Below, one piece after another: positions 55,462 through 63,431 of a stretch of DNA of 64,000 nucleotides; position 1 is the first letter of the stretch; each line of letters starts with the position of its first letter. Under the pieces are notes generated by a model. The model had not been told where the DNA came from. It worked only from the letters and a program-made list of their open reading frames with translations, and did not search any database. Origin of the DNA: Moraxellaceae bacterium (GTDB lineage Bacteria; Pseudomonadota; Gammaproteobacteria; Pseudomonadales; Moraxellaceae); NCBI GenBank assembly GCA_004173455.1, contig SECL01000006.1, positions 51,829 through 115,828 of the forward strand. Reading direction: 5' to 3'. The position numbers were made by a program, and so were the translations under genes.

Positions 55462-56057
55462 TTCACCTCTCCATTATAAATTACGCTGGCTTTACCTTCT
55501 TTTTTTACAATTAATTTATTACTTTCAGCAAAGGATTCGACCATTTCAGAGCAGCCATCAATTTCACTTTTTCCGGTTACACTTTCTACTTTTTTATCAT
55601 AGGTAAAAACATACGTTGTTGCCGGGCAACTATTGCCGTTTTCACCTGTTGAAACAACCAGAACATACTTATCGCCAAACTTGTATGCGTGTTCAACTTT
55701 TACATAACCAGTTGCTTCAATATCATCTACAACCTGTTCCATTATATTGATAGTCCCTGCTCTGGACTGGTAATCAATAGCTTGCCCCATTAATCCTTCA
55801 CCACGGTCTGAAAAAGTAAATACTTCATCGTAGCCAACACCTGTATCTGAAACATATAACGGTTCATAAGCCATTGAAGGTGCAGAAGGTTCTTCAGCTT
55901 TTTTAACACCCTCTTCTTTTACAGTAATGGTTTGTTGAGGCAACTTGGTTTGTAGCTGTTCATGCTCAGCCTGCTTGTCAGACTGCGGTGACTTATCACA
56001 TCCGGTAAGCGCCAATAAACCCAGTAAAGTTAAGGTAATACTCAATTTTCTTTGCAT
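55458..56057 (-). CDS. Lipoprotein of unknown function, 199 aa
   Basis: I start at the ATG at 56057 because it yields a lipoprotein signal peptide with lipobox LTGC (LSITLTLLGLLALTGC) and is preceded by GGGGG; the longer frame overlaps the PH-domain gene. A charged Gln/Lys/Glu-rich linker leads to a folded domain (GYDEVFTFSDRGEGLMGQA, YKFGDKYVLVVSTGENGNSC, CSEMVESFAESNKL). Two cysteines may pair. Function unknown. Third gene of the operon, 13 bases after the PH-domain gene. Confidence 0.78.
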   Translation of the reverse strand: MQRKLSITLTLLGLLALTGCDKSPQSDKQAEHEQLQTKLPQQTITVKEEGVKKAEEPSAPSMAYEPLYVSDTGVGYDEVFTFSDRGEGLMGQAIDYQSRAGTINIMEQVVDDIEATGYVKVEHAYKFGDKYVLVVSTGENGNSCPATTYVFTYDKKVESVTGKSEIDGCSEMVESFAESNKLIVKKEGKASVIYNGEVK

Positions 56058-56070
56058 GTTTTTAGCCCCC

Positions 56071-56502
56071 CTAATCCATATCCAGTGTTCTAATCTGTCG
56101 TTGTACTCTTCTGGTTTCAACTGCAGAACGTAACTTTTCACGTACTTGATTACCGTTCTTGATCGCCAGTAAATCAATATTAGCAGTGGTAGCATCGCTA
56201 GAAATAATAAATAGATTGGCATAGCCAAACAGGCGTAAAAAGAATGGCTGCTTTAAGTTATAATCCCTAACCCGGTAAAGCTCCAGCTCATCAATATTGC
56301 GATTGAACACACCACTATAAACTTTCAATCGTTGGTTGGTCAGTTCATAGCGAGTGATTTTTAATTTGATTGCTGTCCATAAAGCAATCAAAATTGGAAA
56401 AACCAGCCAGCAAAATAACAGGCAAAAGAAGTAGGTTTTAAATTTTAAAAGGTGCGATGGCTTACCTTGCCACAGCAATGCTTCCTGCTCAAATGAAGAC
56501 AT
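56071..56502 (-). CDS. Membrane protein with bacterial PH domain
   Basis: A 143-aa protein: an N-terminal motif EQEALLWQGKPSH, one hydrophobic hairpin (YFFCLLFCWLVFPILIALWTA) and a bPH2-type domain (YELTNQRLKVYSGVFNRNIDELELYRVRD is the family's core pattern; only its parts YELTNQRL and YRVRDY need be noted). Ends with a charged helix. Such proteins resemble YdbS/YdbT of Bacillus, which protect against certain antimicrobial peptides. Second gene of the operon. Confidence 0.82.
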   Translation of the reverse strand: MSSFEQEALLWQGKPSHLLKFKTYFFCLLFCWLVFPILIALWTAIKLKITRYELTNQRLKVYSGVFNRNIDELELYRVRDYNLKQPFFLRLFGYANLFIISSDATTANIDLLAIKNGNQVREKLRSAVETRRVQRQIRTLDMD

Positions 56503-56516
56503 AGTTATTCTCTGTT

Positions 56517-56870
56517 TTAGTCTTTAAGGTAGGTGATTTTTACTAGATCATAGCTTTTCATTGTTGGAACTTCAGGATCATAACTAACCAGCTTTAAAGT
56601 AACTCTGGCTTTTCGATTAAGCTCAATTTCATCTTTAGAAGATTTATTAAGCACCACCTCATATTGATTACAATACTTGTGATCATTACAAAAAGCGTTG
56701 ATGTTCACTCCAGGATTATTGGCAACTTCCATATTTACGGTAGAAGGAAAATCTGCACCTGCTTGATAACTTTTTAAATAAACATCCTCTGTCAAGTTAG
56801 CAGGCATAGCATAGCTTGAGTTCATGCTTAATACCCCTAGACACCCTAAAACCAGCACAGCTTTTTTCAT
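56517..56870 (-). CDS. Secreted hypothetical protein, 117 aa
   Basis: First gene of the operon. A signal peptide (KKAVLVLGCLGVLSMNSSYA) is followed by a small beta-rich domain with one cysteine pair (FCNDHKYC). Sections such as YEVVLNKSSKDEIELNRKAR and VTLKLVSYDPEVP suggest an Ig-like or lipocalin-like sandwich. No family recognised. It is 118 bases from the divergent HTH regulator, whose binding may control it. Confidence 0.75.
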   Translation of the reverse strand: MKKAVLVLGCLGVLSMNSSYAMPANLTEDVYLKSYQAGADFPSTVNMEVANNPGVNINAFCNDHKYCNQYEVVLNKSSKDEIELNRKARVTLKLVSYDPEVPTMKSYDLVKITYLKD

Positions 56871-56920
56871 CGATTAACTCACTATCTATTTCAGGAAAAC
56901 TTACCAGCATTTAAACCACA

Positions 56921-56941
56921 AGTTTAATGCAAAACTAAACT
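56921..56941. promoter_or_regulatory. Inverted repeat AGTTTA-N9-TAAACT
   Basis: Perfect 6-bp arms between the divergent HTH and envelope-operon genes. AGTTAA repeats follow at about 56951 and 56966. An operator for the HTH protein is possible. Confidence 0.35.
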
Positions 56942-56988
56942 ATGAGTAAAGTTAATAAACCATTAGTTAAGCTATTTATTTTTACTTC

Positions 56989-57399
56989 ATGACTAATGAA
57001 AAAACACTTTTCGCTGAACGCCTAATGGCAGCTATGCAAGCACAAGGCTATAGACCCGAACCTGCTATTTTAGAGAGGGAATTTAACCTGCGTCATTATG
57101 GCAAGCCAATGACCTTGCAAGGCGTACGCAAATGGTTGATTGGAAGCTCAATACCGTCAACTAATAAAATTATGACACTGGCAAAATGGCTTAAAATACC
57201 GCCAGAAGAATTAACTTTTGGAAAAGAATTAAAAGTGGAAATCCAGCAAGCAAATCAACGCTGGCAACAAAATATTAGTTACAATGAAAGAGAAGTCTTT
57301 GAGGCATTTCTGGCACTGCCAGCCCCACAACGTAAAATTGTCCGCGAAGTAATTCTGGCTTTTGCCAAGGTATATGTGAATCCTGACAAAAGCCTTTAA
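56989..57399 (+). CDS. Lambda-repressor-like HTH protein, 136 aa
   Basis: A small regulator. The HTH region spans FAERLMAAMQAQGYRPEPAI to LQGVRKWLIGSSIPSTNKIM, the pattern of phage-type or XRE repressors in which the recognition helix follows PMTLQGVRKW, and LAKWLKIPPEELTFGKEL closes the domain. The C-terminal helix (EAFLALPAPQRKIVREVIL) may dimerise. No protease domain. Similar stand-alone regulators exist in Acinetobacter. It is divergent from the envelope operon and could regulate it. Confidence 0.82.
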   Translation: MTNEKTLFAERLMAAMQAQGYRPEPAILEREFNLRHYGKPMTLQGVRKWLIGSSIPSTNKIMTLAKWLKIPPEELTFGKELKVEIQQANQRWQQNISYNEREVFEAFLALPAPQRKIVREVILAFAKVYVNPDKSL

Positions 57400-57408
57400 T
57401 TTATTTTT

Positions 57409-57723
57409 TTACTGGCTTTGCTCAAGCGCCATACCAGCCGCTTTTGCCGCCCGTGTGCCACCCATCAATACCACAATATCGCGACTCTCATCAAAAGAAT
57501 GCAGCAACTCGGCAGCACGTGGTGCCTTACTACCCCCACCGCACAGCACATAAATTGGCTGGGCAGCATCAATCTGGCTTAACTGATCCGCAGACAAATC
57601 ATGAATTGGCTGGTTAACCGCCCCTTTCACATGCCCCTCTGCAAAAGCCTTGGCATCCCTTACATCCCAGATTACCGCATCTTCAGGAAAATCAAAGGTC
57701 GTAATTTCAAGCTTGCGAATCAT
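57409..57723 (-). CDS. Single-domain rhodanese-like protein, 104 aa
   Basis: A cytosolic rhodanese domain: AVIWDVRDAKAFAEGHVKGAVNQP at the first half, then the active-site loop YVLCGGGSKAPRA with the catalytic Cys. The loop is longer and less basic than in GlpE. AAGGAG precedes the ATG. Convergent with the HTH gene. Sulfurtransferase activity is likely, substrate unknown. Confidence 0.88.
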   Translation of the reverse strand: MIRKLEITTFDFPEDAVIWDVRDAKAFAEGHVKGAVNQPIHDLSADQLSQIDAAQPIYVLCGGGSKAPRAAELLHSFDESRDIVVLMGGTRAAKAAGMALEQSQ

Positions 57724-57818
57724 TTATACACTCCTTGACTACAATCAGCACTTGGCAAAAACTACAATACCACCTAGCATTCTTACAATAATTTTCCACT
57801 CAATGTAAAGGATAAATC

Positions 57819-58307
57819 ATGCCGTCGTTTGATATTGTATCGGAATTGGAAATTTTTGAAGTCAACCATGCCGTTCAAAATACCCAAAAAGAAATTCAAA
57901 CCCGTTTTGACTTTCGCGGTTCTGAGGTAGATGTTGAGCTTAATGAAAAAGCAAAAGAAATCAAGATCAGTGCCGAAAGTGATTTTCAGGTAGAACAGGT
58001 TTACACCATGCTGGAAAATCATTTTCACAAGCGCAAAATAGACCTGCAAAGTCTCGACCCGCAAAAAATGACCGCCTCTGGCAAACACACCATTCAGGTG
58101 ATTAAACTTAAAGATGGACTTGACTCCGATACTGCCAAAAAAATCAACAAGGCCATTAAAGAAAGTGGCATTAAGGCGCAATCTTCCATTCAGGGCGACA
58201 AAATTCGGGTCACTGATAAAAAACGCGATACACTTCAGCAAGTCATGGCTTTTTTAAAAGAGCAACAATTTGGCCTGCCTCTGCAATTCAACAACTTTAA
58301 AGATTAA
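57819..58307 (+). CDS. yajQ: YajQ family nucleotide-binding protein
   Basis: A 162-aa protein of the UPF0234 family. PSFDIVSELEIFEVNHAVQN, EIQTRFDFRGS and KRDTLQQVMAFLKEQQFGLPLQFNNF are near-invariant. YajQ proteins bind nucleotides, and the Xanthomonas homologue binds cyclic di-GMP and acts as a coregulator. AAGGATAAATC precedes the ATG. Followed at once by the DUF4442 gene. Confidence 0.96.
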   Translation: MPSFDIVSELEIFEVNHAVQNTQKEIQTRFDFRGSEVDVELNEKAKEIKISAESDFQVEQVYTMLENHFHKRKIDLQSLDPQKMTASGKHTIQVIKLKDGLDSDTAKKINKAIKESGIKAQSSIQGDKIRVTDKKRDTLQQVMAFLKEQQFGLPLQFNNFKD

Positions 58308-58322
58308 CCTGTGAGAAAAACC

Positions 58323-58823
58323 ATGTCCAAACCTAACCGCATGATGAAAATTGTCAATGCTACGGCCAAACTGCCTGAATCGCTTCGTGTGTTTGCCATT
58401 TCAAAAGCTTTTGGAACCGTTGTGCCCATGGTCGGTACAGCAGGGATTCGTTACGAACATGTCGCACCAGACAAAGTAGTGGTTAGCATCAAAAATAAGC
58501 GCCCGATGCAAAACCACATTAAAGGGCTACATGCTGCCGCTATGGCGTTGCTGGCTGAAACGGCAACTGGTTTTGTCGTGGGTCTCAACGTTCCTGATAG
58601 TCGCATTATGCTGATCAAATCACTGCATGTGGATTATAAACGTATTGCAAAAGGGGATTTGGTGGCTACCGCAACGTTAAGCGATGAACAACGCCAGTAC
58701 ATTGCCGACAATGAAAAAGGTGAACTGATTGTTCCGATTACCGTAACCGATGAATCTGGCCAGTCTCCGATTGAGTGCACCATGAACTGGGCATGGCTTC
58801 CTAAGAAAAAGAAACAAGCTTAA
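58323..58823 (+). CDS. DUF4442 hotdog-fold protein (thioesterase-like)
   Basis: A 166-aa protein with the hotdog fold. Landmarks are GTAGIRYEHVAPDKVVVSIKN, PMQNHIKGLHAAAMALLAETATG (the hotdog helix with the usual acidic residue) and VDYKRIAKGDLVATATL. I use the ATG at 58323; a GTG at 58311 is an alternative. Acyl-CoA thioesterase activity is likely from the fold. Fifteen bases after yajQ and probably cotranscribed. Confidence 0.87.
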   Translation: MSKPNRMMKIVNATAKLPESLRVFAISKAFGTVVPMVGTAGIRYEHVAPDKVVVSIKNKRPMQNHIKGLHAAAMALLAETATGFVVGLNVPDSRIMLIKSLHVDYKRIAKGDLVATATLSDEQRQYIADNEKGELIVPITVTDESGQSPIECTMNWAWLPKKKKQA

Positions 58824-58877
58824 TCCGTAGATGTAGCTATAGTTCAATCTGTTTTGCAAAGCCAATAACTGCTCAAT

Positions 58878-58914
58878 AAAAAAGCTGCCCTCTATCTCAT
58901 TGGGCAGCTTTTTT
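58878..58914. terminator. Bidirectional terminator between the two thioesterase genes
   Basis: AAAAAAGCTGCCC pairs with GGGCAGCTTTTTT; an 11-base loop separates them. It ends both convergent transcripts. Confidence 0.93.
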
Positions 58915-58940
58915 ATTTATGCTATTGGTGTTAACAGCTT

Positions 58941-59306
58941 TTAGGTGGAGATAGCACGTTTTTTGCCATGCTCATCAATGGCCACGTACGTAAAAATACC
59001 ATTAGTCACCAGCACTGGTTTTGCAATATCGTTGCTTTCCCACACATCCACCATAATTTGCATAGACGTCTTACCCTGTTTCACAATACGCGTGTAACAG
59101 GCCAGTACCTCACCCACTTTCACAGGCACATGAAACACCATATTGTTAATAGAAATAGTGGCGACACGTCCCTGAGAAAGCCGACGGGCATGCACTGCAC
59201 CGGCCAAATCCATTTGCGAAACTAACCAGCCACCAAATACATCTCCATTCCAGTTGGTATCAGCAGGCATTGGAATTACCTGTAACGACAAATCACCTTC
59301 TGGCAT
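58941..59306 (-). CDS. Acyl-CoA thioesterase (YciA type)
   Basis: A 121-aa hotdog thioesterase. NWNGDVFGGWLVSQMDLAGA is the YciA/acyl-CoA thioester hydrolase motif with the catalytic Asp. NNMVFHVPVKVGEVLACYTR follows. It hydrolyses acyl-CoAs, probably short to medium chain. TTAGGGTGAG precedes the ATG. Next upstream gene is trxC, 30 bases away and in the same direction. Confidence 0.92.
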   Translation of the reverse strand: MPEGDLSLQVIPMPADTNWNGDVFGGWLVSQMDLAGAVHARRLSQGRVATISINNMVFHVPVKVGEVLACYTRIVKQGKTSMQIMVDVWESNDIAKPVLVTNGIFTYVAIDEHGKKRAIST

Positions 59307-59336
59307 AACTCACCCTAATCACCTAACAATATAAAA

Positions 59337-59756
59337 TTACTGATACGTTTGTAGCCATTGCTGAATTTGGGCAGATGTCATTGCGCCAGCCTGTCGCGCT
59401 ATCTCCTTACCCTGTTTTAACAATACCAGCGTTGGAATGCTACGAATCGCAAACTGTTGTGCCGTGGTAGTTGCCTGCTCCGTATTCACCTTAACAAACT
59501 GAACATCCAGCATCTGTGCAGCAGCATGTTCAAAGTGCGGTGCCATCATCTTACAAGGGCCACACCACGCAGCCCAGAAGTCTATCAGCACTGGCAGCTC
59601 AGTAGAACCACTAAATTGCTGAAACGACTGATCATTCAACTCCACAGGTTTGCCATTTAATAATATTTCATGGCACCGGCCACATTGGGGTTGCTCACTT
59701 AATCGGCTGGATTCAAGCCGATTTTTTGCCAGACAGTGCGGACAAGTAACAATCAT
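59337..59756 (-). CDS. trxC: Thioredoxin 2
   Basis: A 139-aa zinc-containing thioredoxin. N-terminal zinc cysteines are in CPHCLAKN and CGRCHE (two CxxC). The thioredoxin domain has FWAAWCGPCKMM with the redox CGPC and FAIRSIPTLVL with the cis-Pro. It reduces disulfides in the cytosol, especially under oxidative stress. TAGGATAAAACC precedes the ATG. Confidence 0.96.
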   Translation of the reverse strand: MIVTCPHCLAKNRLESSRLSEQPQCGRCHEILLNGKPVELNDQSFQQFSGSTELPVLIDFWAAWCGPCKMMAPHFEHAAAQMLDVQFVKVNTEQATTTAQQFAIRSIPTLVLLKQGKEIARQAGAMTSAQIQQWLQTYQ

Positions 59757-59780
59757 GGTTTTATCCTATTGATCAACCAG

Positions 59781-60668
59781 TTAAGCAATGTGTTTCTTTA
59801 AAAAAGCTAATTGCACCCGGATTCCTTCCTCAAACCAGCGTCCTTTCAATAAGTCAAAATGCCCAATCGGCCACTCCAGATATTCCACTTGCTTGATCTT
59901 CGCCGCAGCCTTGCGGGTTGCGGAAAGCGGAATCAGACTATCATTTTGAGCTGCAAAAATTAGAGCGGGGCATTGCACTCTGGCGGCTTCTTTCGTTGGG
60001 CGGTACTGATTCACAGTAATAATAATGCGCGCCGGCACCAGCCCTACCCAGCTACTCCCCTTTGGCACCATTTGCATATAGTCCTTATAACAGTCATCAC
60101 CTGTCAGGCAACGTACGCCCTGCTCAGCCACCACTGGAATCCGAATCGGGTCACGGCCAATCTTGGAACCTGCCAAATCCTGCAATGCCAAAGCCGTCGC
60201 ACGGGGCAGCAAGTGCTTGGGATACATCATCGCACTGGCAAATCCATCCACATGCGGCACTAATCCAATAATCGCAGCAATGCCTTTCTCTCGTGCGGCA
60301 GTAGTAATGACATGCCCACCGCTCATCGACATCCCCCACAACACAATACGTGAGGTATCCACATCCTTCCGTTTTTTGATCTGAGCCAGTACGGCTTTCC
60401 AGTCAGCCACATGATTGGGTGCAGAAACCAGCTCACGCGGCTTGCCTGTGCTTCCCCCAAAGCCCCGATAATCAAACAATACAACCGCATAACCTGCTTC
60501 TGCAAAGGCAGCTGCGGTATCCGGCAAACTAAACTTGCGCTCCCCAGCAAAACCATGCGCCATAATAATCACTGCCGGCTTGCGTGCTTTAGCTGGTCGA
60601 TAAAAATCTGCGCCCAGCGTTTCACCATTACTTTTTAAAAATAACGGTTCTATACTGTAATTTCCCAT
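59781..60668 (-). CDS. Alpha/beta hydrolase family protein
   Basis: A 295-aa cytosolic alpha/beta hydrolase. The oxyanion segment MAHGFAGER is near residue 36, FDYRGFGGSTGKPRE is near 65, the nucleophile Ser is in LWGMSMSGGH near 115, the acid Asp is in AAQNDSLIP, and the His is in WPIGHFDLL. Relatives include DltD-unrelated dienelactone-hydrolase-like and acetylxylan-esterase-like hydrolases. AAGGAACAATA precedes the ATG. Substrate unknown. Confidence 0.88.
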   Translation of the reverse strand: MGNYSIEPLFLKSNGETLGADFYRPAKARKPAVIIMAHGFAGERKFSLPDTAAAFAEAGYAVVLFDYRGFGGSTGKPRELVSAPNHVADWKAVLAQIKKRKDVDTSRIVLWGMSMSGGHVITTAAREKGIAAIIGLVPHVDGFASAMMYPKHLLPRATALALQDLAGSKIGRDPIRIPVVAEQGVRCLTGDDCYKDYMQMVPKGSSWVGLVPARIIITVNQYRPTKEAARVQCPALIFAAQNDSLIPLSATRKAAAKIKQVEYLEWPIGHFDLLKGRWFEEGIRVQLAFLKKHIA

Positions 60669-60878
60669 TATTGTTCCTTATTTCCTAAAAATACTACCTT
60701 CCTAACCACACCTTAAAACACATTGCATCCAAGGTTAAACTTTTATTTTTCAATCACAGTATAAAATACAAGATTCATCATTTAACCAGCCATCAACATT
60801 TTTTTGCTGAATTTATTTGTTGATATTGCATTAATTTCGGTAAAGTCTATCCATCTTTTTTAACGCAGTGGAGAATAA

Positions 60879-61217
60879 ATGATGACTGATCAAGTAAGCT
60901 TTGCAGGACAGCTTTATCCTGAGCACATGCCTGAAGTAAGCCAAAAAGGATTTAAGTCACTCATCAACAATCGTCCAGATTTTGAAGGGGGAAATGACCA
61001 ACCCACCAGTGCCCAGCTTGAAGAAGCCGCACGTAATGCAGGGATTGATTACGTGTTCCAACCGGTTGTAGCAGGTCAAATCAGTCAACTGGATGTAGAA
61101 TCTTTTGCACGTCACTATAATGAGTTGCCCAAACCCATCCTGATGTTTTGCCGTACAGGCAATCGCTCCAGTAATTTATACCAGATGGCCAAGCAAATGG
61201 ATTTACTTGATGATTAA
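60879..61217 (+). CDS. DUF442/TIGR01244 sulfurtransferase-phosphatase protein
   Basis: A 112-aa protein of the BLH/TIGR01244 family, related to dual-specificity phosphatases. It starts QVSFAGQLYPEHMPEVSQKG, has LINNRPDFEGGNDQPT, and the active-site loop MFCRTGNRSSNLY (CxxxxxR). In other bacteria the domain is found with sulfide-oxidising persulfide dioxygenases. GGAG precedes the first ATG. Its last codons overlap a small lipoprotein frame. Confidence 0.88.
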   Translation: MMTDQVSFAGQLYPEHMPEVSQKGFKSLINNRPDFEGGNDQPTSAQLEEAARNAGIDYVFQPVVAGQISQLDVESFARHYNELPKPILMFCRTGNRSSNLYQMAKQMDLLDD

Positions 61218-61320
61218 ACTATACGTTGTAGTGCTATCTATATCTTGCTGTACCTTAAGCGGTTGTCAAAATCTTCAGGTACGTCCTACCGATACGGTCA
61301 GTGTTGAGCATGGTTTTTAA
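61210..61320 (+). CDS. 36-aa small lipoprotein
   Basis: A 36-codon frame starting with an ATG inside the last codons of the DUF442 gene (8-base overlap with its TGATGATTAA end). It reads MIKLYVVVLSISCCTLSGCQ, a complete lipoprotein signal with lipobox LSGC, followed by a 17-residue tail ending SVEHGF. The overlap implies translational coupling. A terminator follows at 61338-61364. Too short to place in a family. Confidence 0.55.
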   Translation: MIKLYVVVLSISCCTLSGCQNLQVRPTDTVSVEHGF

Positions 61321-61337
61321 TACAAACACAAGATAAT

Positions 61338-61364
61338 AAAAAACGGCTTCTAGAGCCGTTCTTT
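61338..61364. terminator. Terminator between the small lipoprotein and the Ig-like lipoprotein
   Basis: ACGGCT (61343-61348) and AGCCGT (61354-61359) form a stem with A run before and T-rich after. Works for both convergent transcripts. Confidence 0.8.
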
Positions 61365-61376
61365 ATTGCTTAGCTT

Positions 61377-63431
61377 TTAAAATATCCAACCTGATTTAGT
61401 TGTAGTACCACCAGGAGTAGTAGTTATTATGGTCACTGAATCACCAGTAGCGCAACCAGAGAACCTATAGGTATGACGGGTACTAACACGCTGCACATCA
61501 CCATTTACTAAACCAAATTTGGCATCTAAAACTGCTGGGATCGTACCATATCCAGATTCTGTAACAATTTCACAGCTTATCTGATTATCAGTTTTATCTT
61601 TAATTTCAGCAGTTACTGTAGTTCCACTAGGCATCGGTAGATTATATTGACCAGCATTATTTATAGCACCAATGCTGTATAAATCGAACGATAATAATGA
61701 TGAATTCACTGTTACATTATCAAAAAATGGCTCACTACCAGCCAGCATGAGTATAGTCTGACGGCGCAAAGGCGCGTCAAGGCTTGTGCTACAGGTATTA
61801 GGGACATTAGGCTCTGAGGCTAAAGCTGTACCGCAGCTACCTGTTTCACCAGTCCGTAAAGGATAAATAAATTCACCAGCGTTATAAGCGCCATCTTCAT
61901 TATCATCGCGATAAGCATCACCAATATTACGACTCAGAGTATCCCCTTGATCAAACGCATTATTTTTATTGTTATCTATATAAAGCTTTTCTCCCTCAAC
62001 CACACCCAAGACGGTAATACGCCCATTTCGAGGCCGAAAATCTTGAGAAGAAAAGGTTATACTACATAAAGAGATTTTATCAACCTGTTGAGTACTACAT
62101 GAATTACCAATTTGCCCCCCTTCAGCAGTAAAATTTAATACCGTTCCATCCGGTACTGCATTACCAAATTTATCTGCCACACGCATTGTTACAGTGGCAG
62201 TTCTACCATCCGTATTCCATCCTTCAATGCTATTAATGGATAAAGAAAGGCTCAAATTGTTTTGGCTAGGCCTTGCAGTGGCTACTGTAATATTTTTAGA
62301 TAACGCAAAAATTGTCGGATTATCTTTAACAGTAGCTTTAATCTCTACCGGACCTGGGGTAGTACCTGGGAAAATTGTAATTGGAGCATTACCAGCTTCA
62401 TCGGTTCTAACTGTCCAAGTAGTTTGACCTTTCTGACCAATAGTTAAACCAAAAGGAGATTTAACTAATGAGAATTCAATTTCTTTGCCTGGTAAAGGGG
62501 TAGAATTAGAATAAACTCTAAAGTTCAGAATGGCTTGACTGACTGAACCACTGCCCTCAATACCAATTATAGTATTCTGTCCTTCAGGGAACATAATAGC
62601 TGTTGCATTTGGTGCAGCAATAGTAAGAGTTGTTTTCTTGCTAACATTATTAGAACCACTATTAGTGCTAGCTGTTAAATTAACTGTGCCACTACACAAG
62701 GTACCATCAGCATTAACACCTTTATAGGTAACTAAAACATCACCCTGATTAGCAGAAGTAGAAGTATCAGGATTAATCTGCCCACAGTCTGCAACAAATG
62801 ATACGGCCACTCCATTGATTCCATTTTTCGTGGTGCTATCAATGACTTTAAGGCTCACGCTGGTCTGGCCAGATGATTGGAGGGTGCTAGCTCCTAACTG
62901 CAAAGCAGATAAGTCAATATTAGTGGCTGCAATATTGATATACTTACTCTCGGTATCAGTCACTCCGTTAAAAGTCGCATCAGCAGTTAACGTATAGGCA
63001 CCAGAAATCTGAGTGGAACTAGGTTTAAAAAATAACTGAGCCGTACCCGTCTGATCAGTTAATACTGATGAAGAAGCATTTCCAAACAGTAATTCCTCAC
63101 CACCACTAAATTTAACTAAAGCCCCAACTACCGGAGTACCCGTAGCTGTCGTTACTTTTACTTTTGCCATTGCACCATTTACGCCTACTGAAGAAATGGC
63201 ACTACCAGTATCAGGATCATTTATTTCTAAAGTACTTATATTAACCGACTGGGTAGTACCTCCAGTATCAGTATTTCCATCTGTACCAGAATTACCTGAA
63301 GAACCATTATTTCCAAAATAACCTTCACTCCCACCACCTCCACAGGCAGATAGGGCGATCATGGTGGCTAAGAGGGTAGCCTTGAGACCAGTATTTTGTA
63401 AAAGATTGAAATTCTTGCTATCGCTTATCAT
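61377..63431 (-). CDS. Large Ig-like repeat lipoprotein (FilF-like)
   Basis: A 684-aa lipoprotein. I start at the ATG at 63431 (GGAT seven bases upstream); an ATG at 63440 precedes it. The signal ends LATMIALSAC with C30, followed by a Gly/Ser/Asn linker. Then come at least three Big_1/invasin-type Ig-like repeats, each with patterns like GATVKFSGG / TDQTGTAQLFFKPS. Two calcium-binding-type acidic loops (DNNKNNAFDQGD and DDNEDGAYNAGE) lie near residues 485-520. The C-terminal domain ends GGTTTKSGWIF. It resembles Acinetobacter FilF, a surface lipoprotein linked to pilus-like structures; the symbol is withheld. Likely outer-membrane, surface-exposed. Confidence 0.82.
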   Translation of the reverse strand: MISDSKNFNLLQNTGLKATLLATMIALSACGGGGSEGYFGNNGSSGNSGTDGNTDTGGTTQSVNISTLEINDPDTGSAISSVGVNGAMAKVKVTTATGTPVVGALVKFSGGEELLFGNASSSVLTDQTGTAQLFFKPSSTQISGAYTLTADATFNGVTDTESKYINIAATNIDLSALQLGASTLQSSGQTSVSLKVIDSTTKNGINGVAVSFVADCGQINPDTSTSANQGDVLVTYKGVNADGTLCSGTVNLTASTNSGSNNVSKKTTLTIAAPNATAIMFPEGQNTIIGIEGSGSVSQAILNFRVYSNSTPLPGKEIEFSLVKSPFGLTIGQKGQTTWTVRTDEAGNAPITIFPGTTPGPVEIKATVKDNPTIFALSKNITVATARPSQNNLSLSLSINSIEGWNTDGRTATVTMRVADKFGNAVPDGTVLNFTAEGGQIGNSCSTQQVDKISLCSITFSSQDFRPRNGRITVLGVVEGEKLYIDNNKNNAFDQGDTLSRNIGDAYRDDNEDGAYNAGEFIYPLRTGETGSCGTALASEPNVPNTCSTSLDAPLRRQTILMLAGSEPFFDNVTVNSSLLSFDLYSIGAINNAGQYNLPMPSGTTVTAEIKDKTDNQISCEIVTESGYGTIPAVLDAKFGLVNGDVQRVSTRHTYRFSGCATGDSVTIITTTPGGTTTKSGWIF

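Noticed and set aside
57783..58241. 152-codon minus-strand frame
   Set aside because: Antisense to yajQ, a nearly invariant gene.
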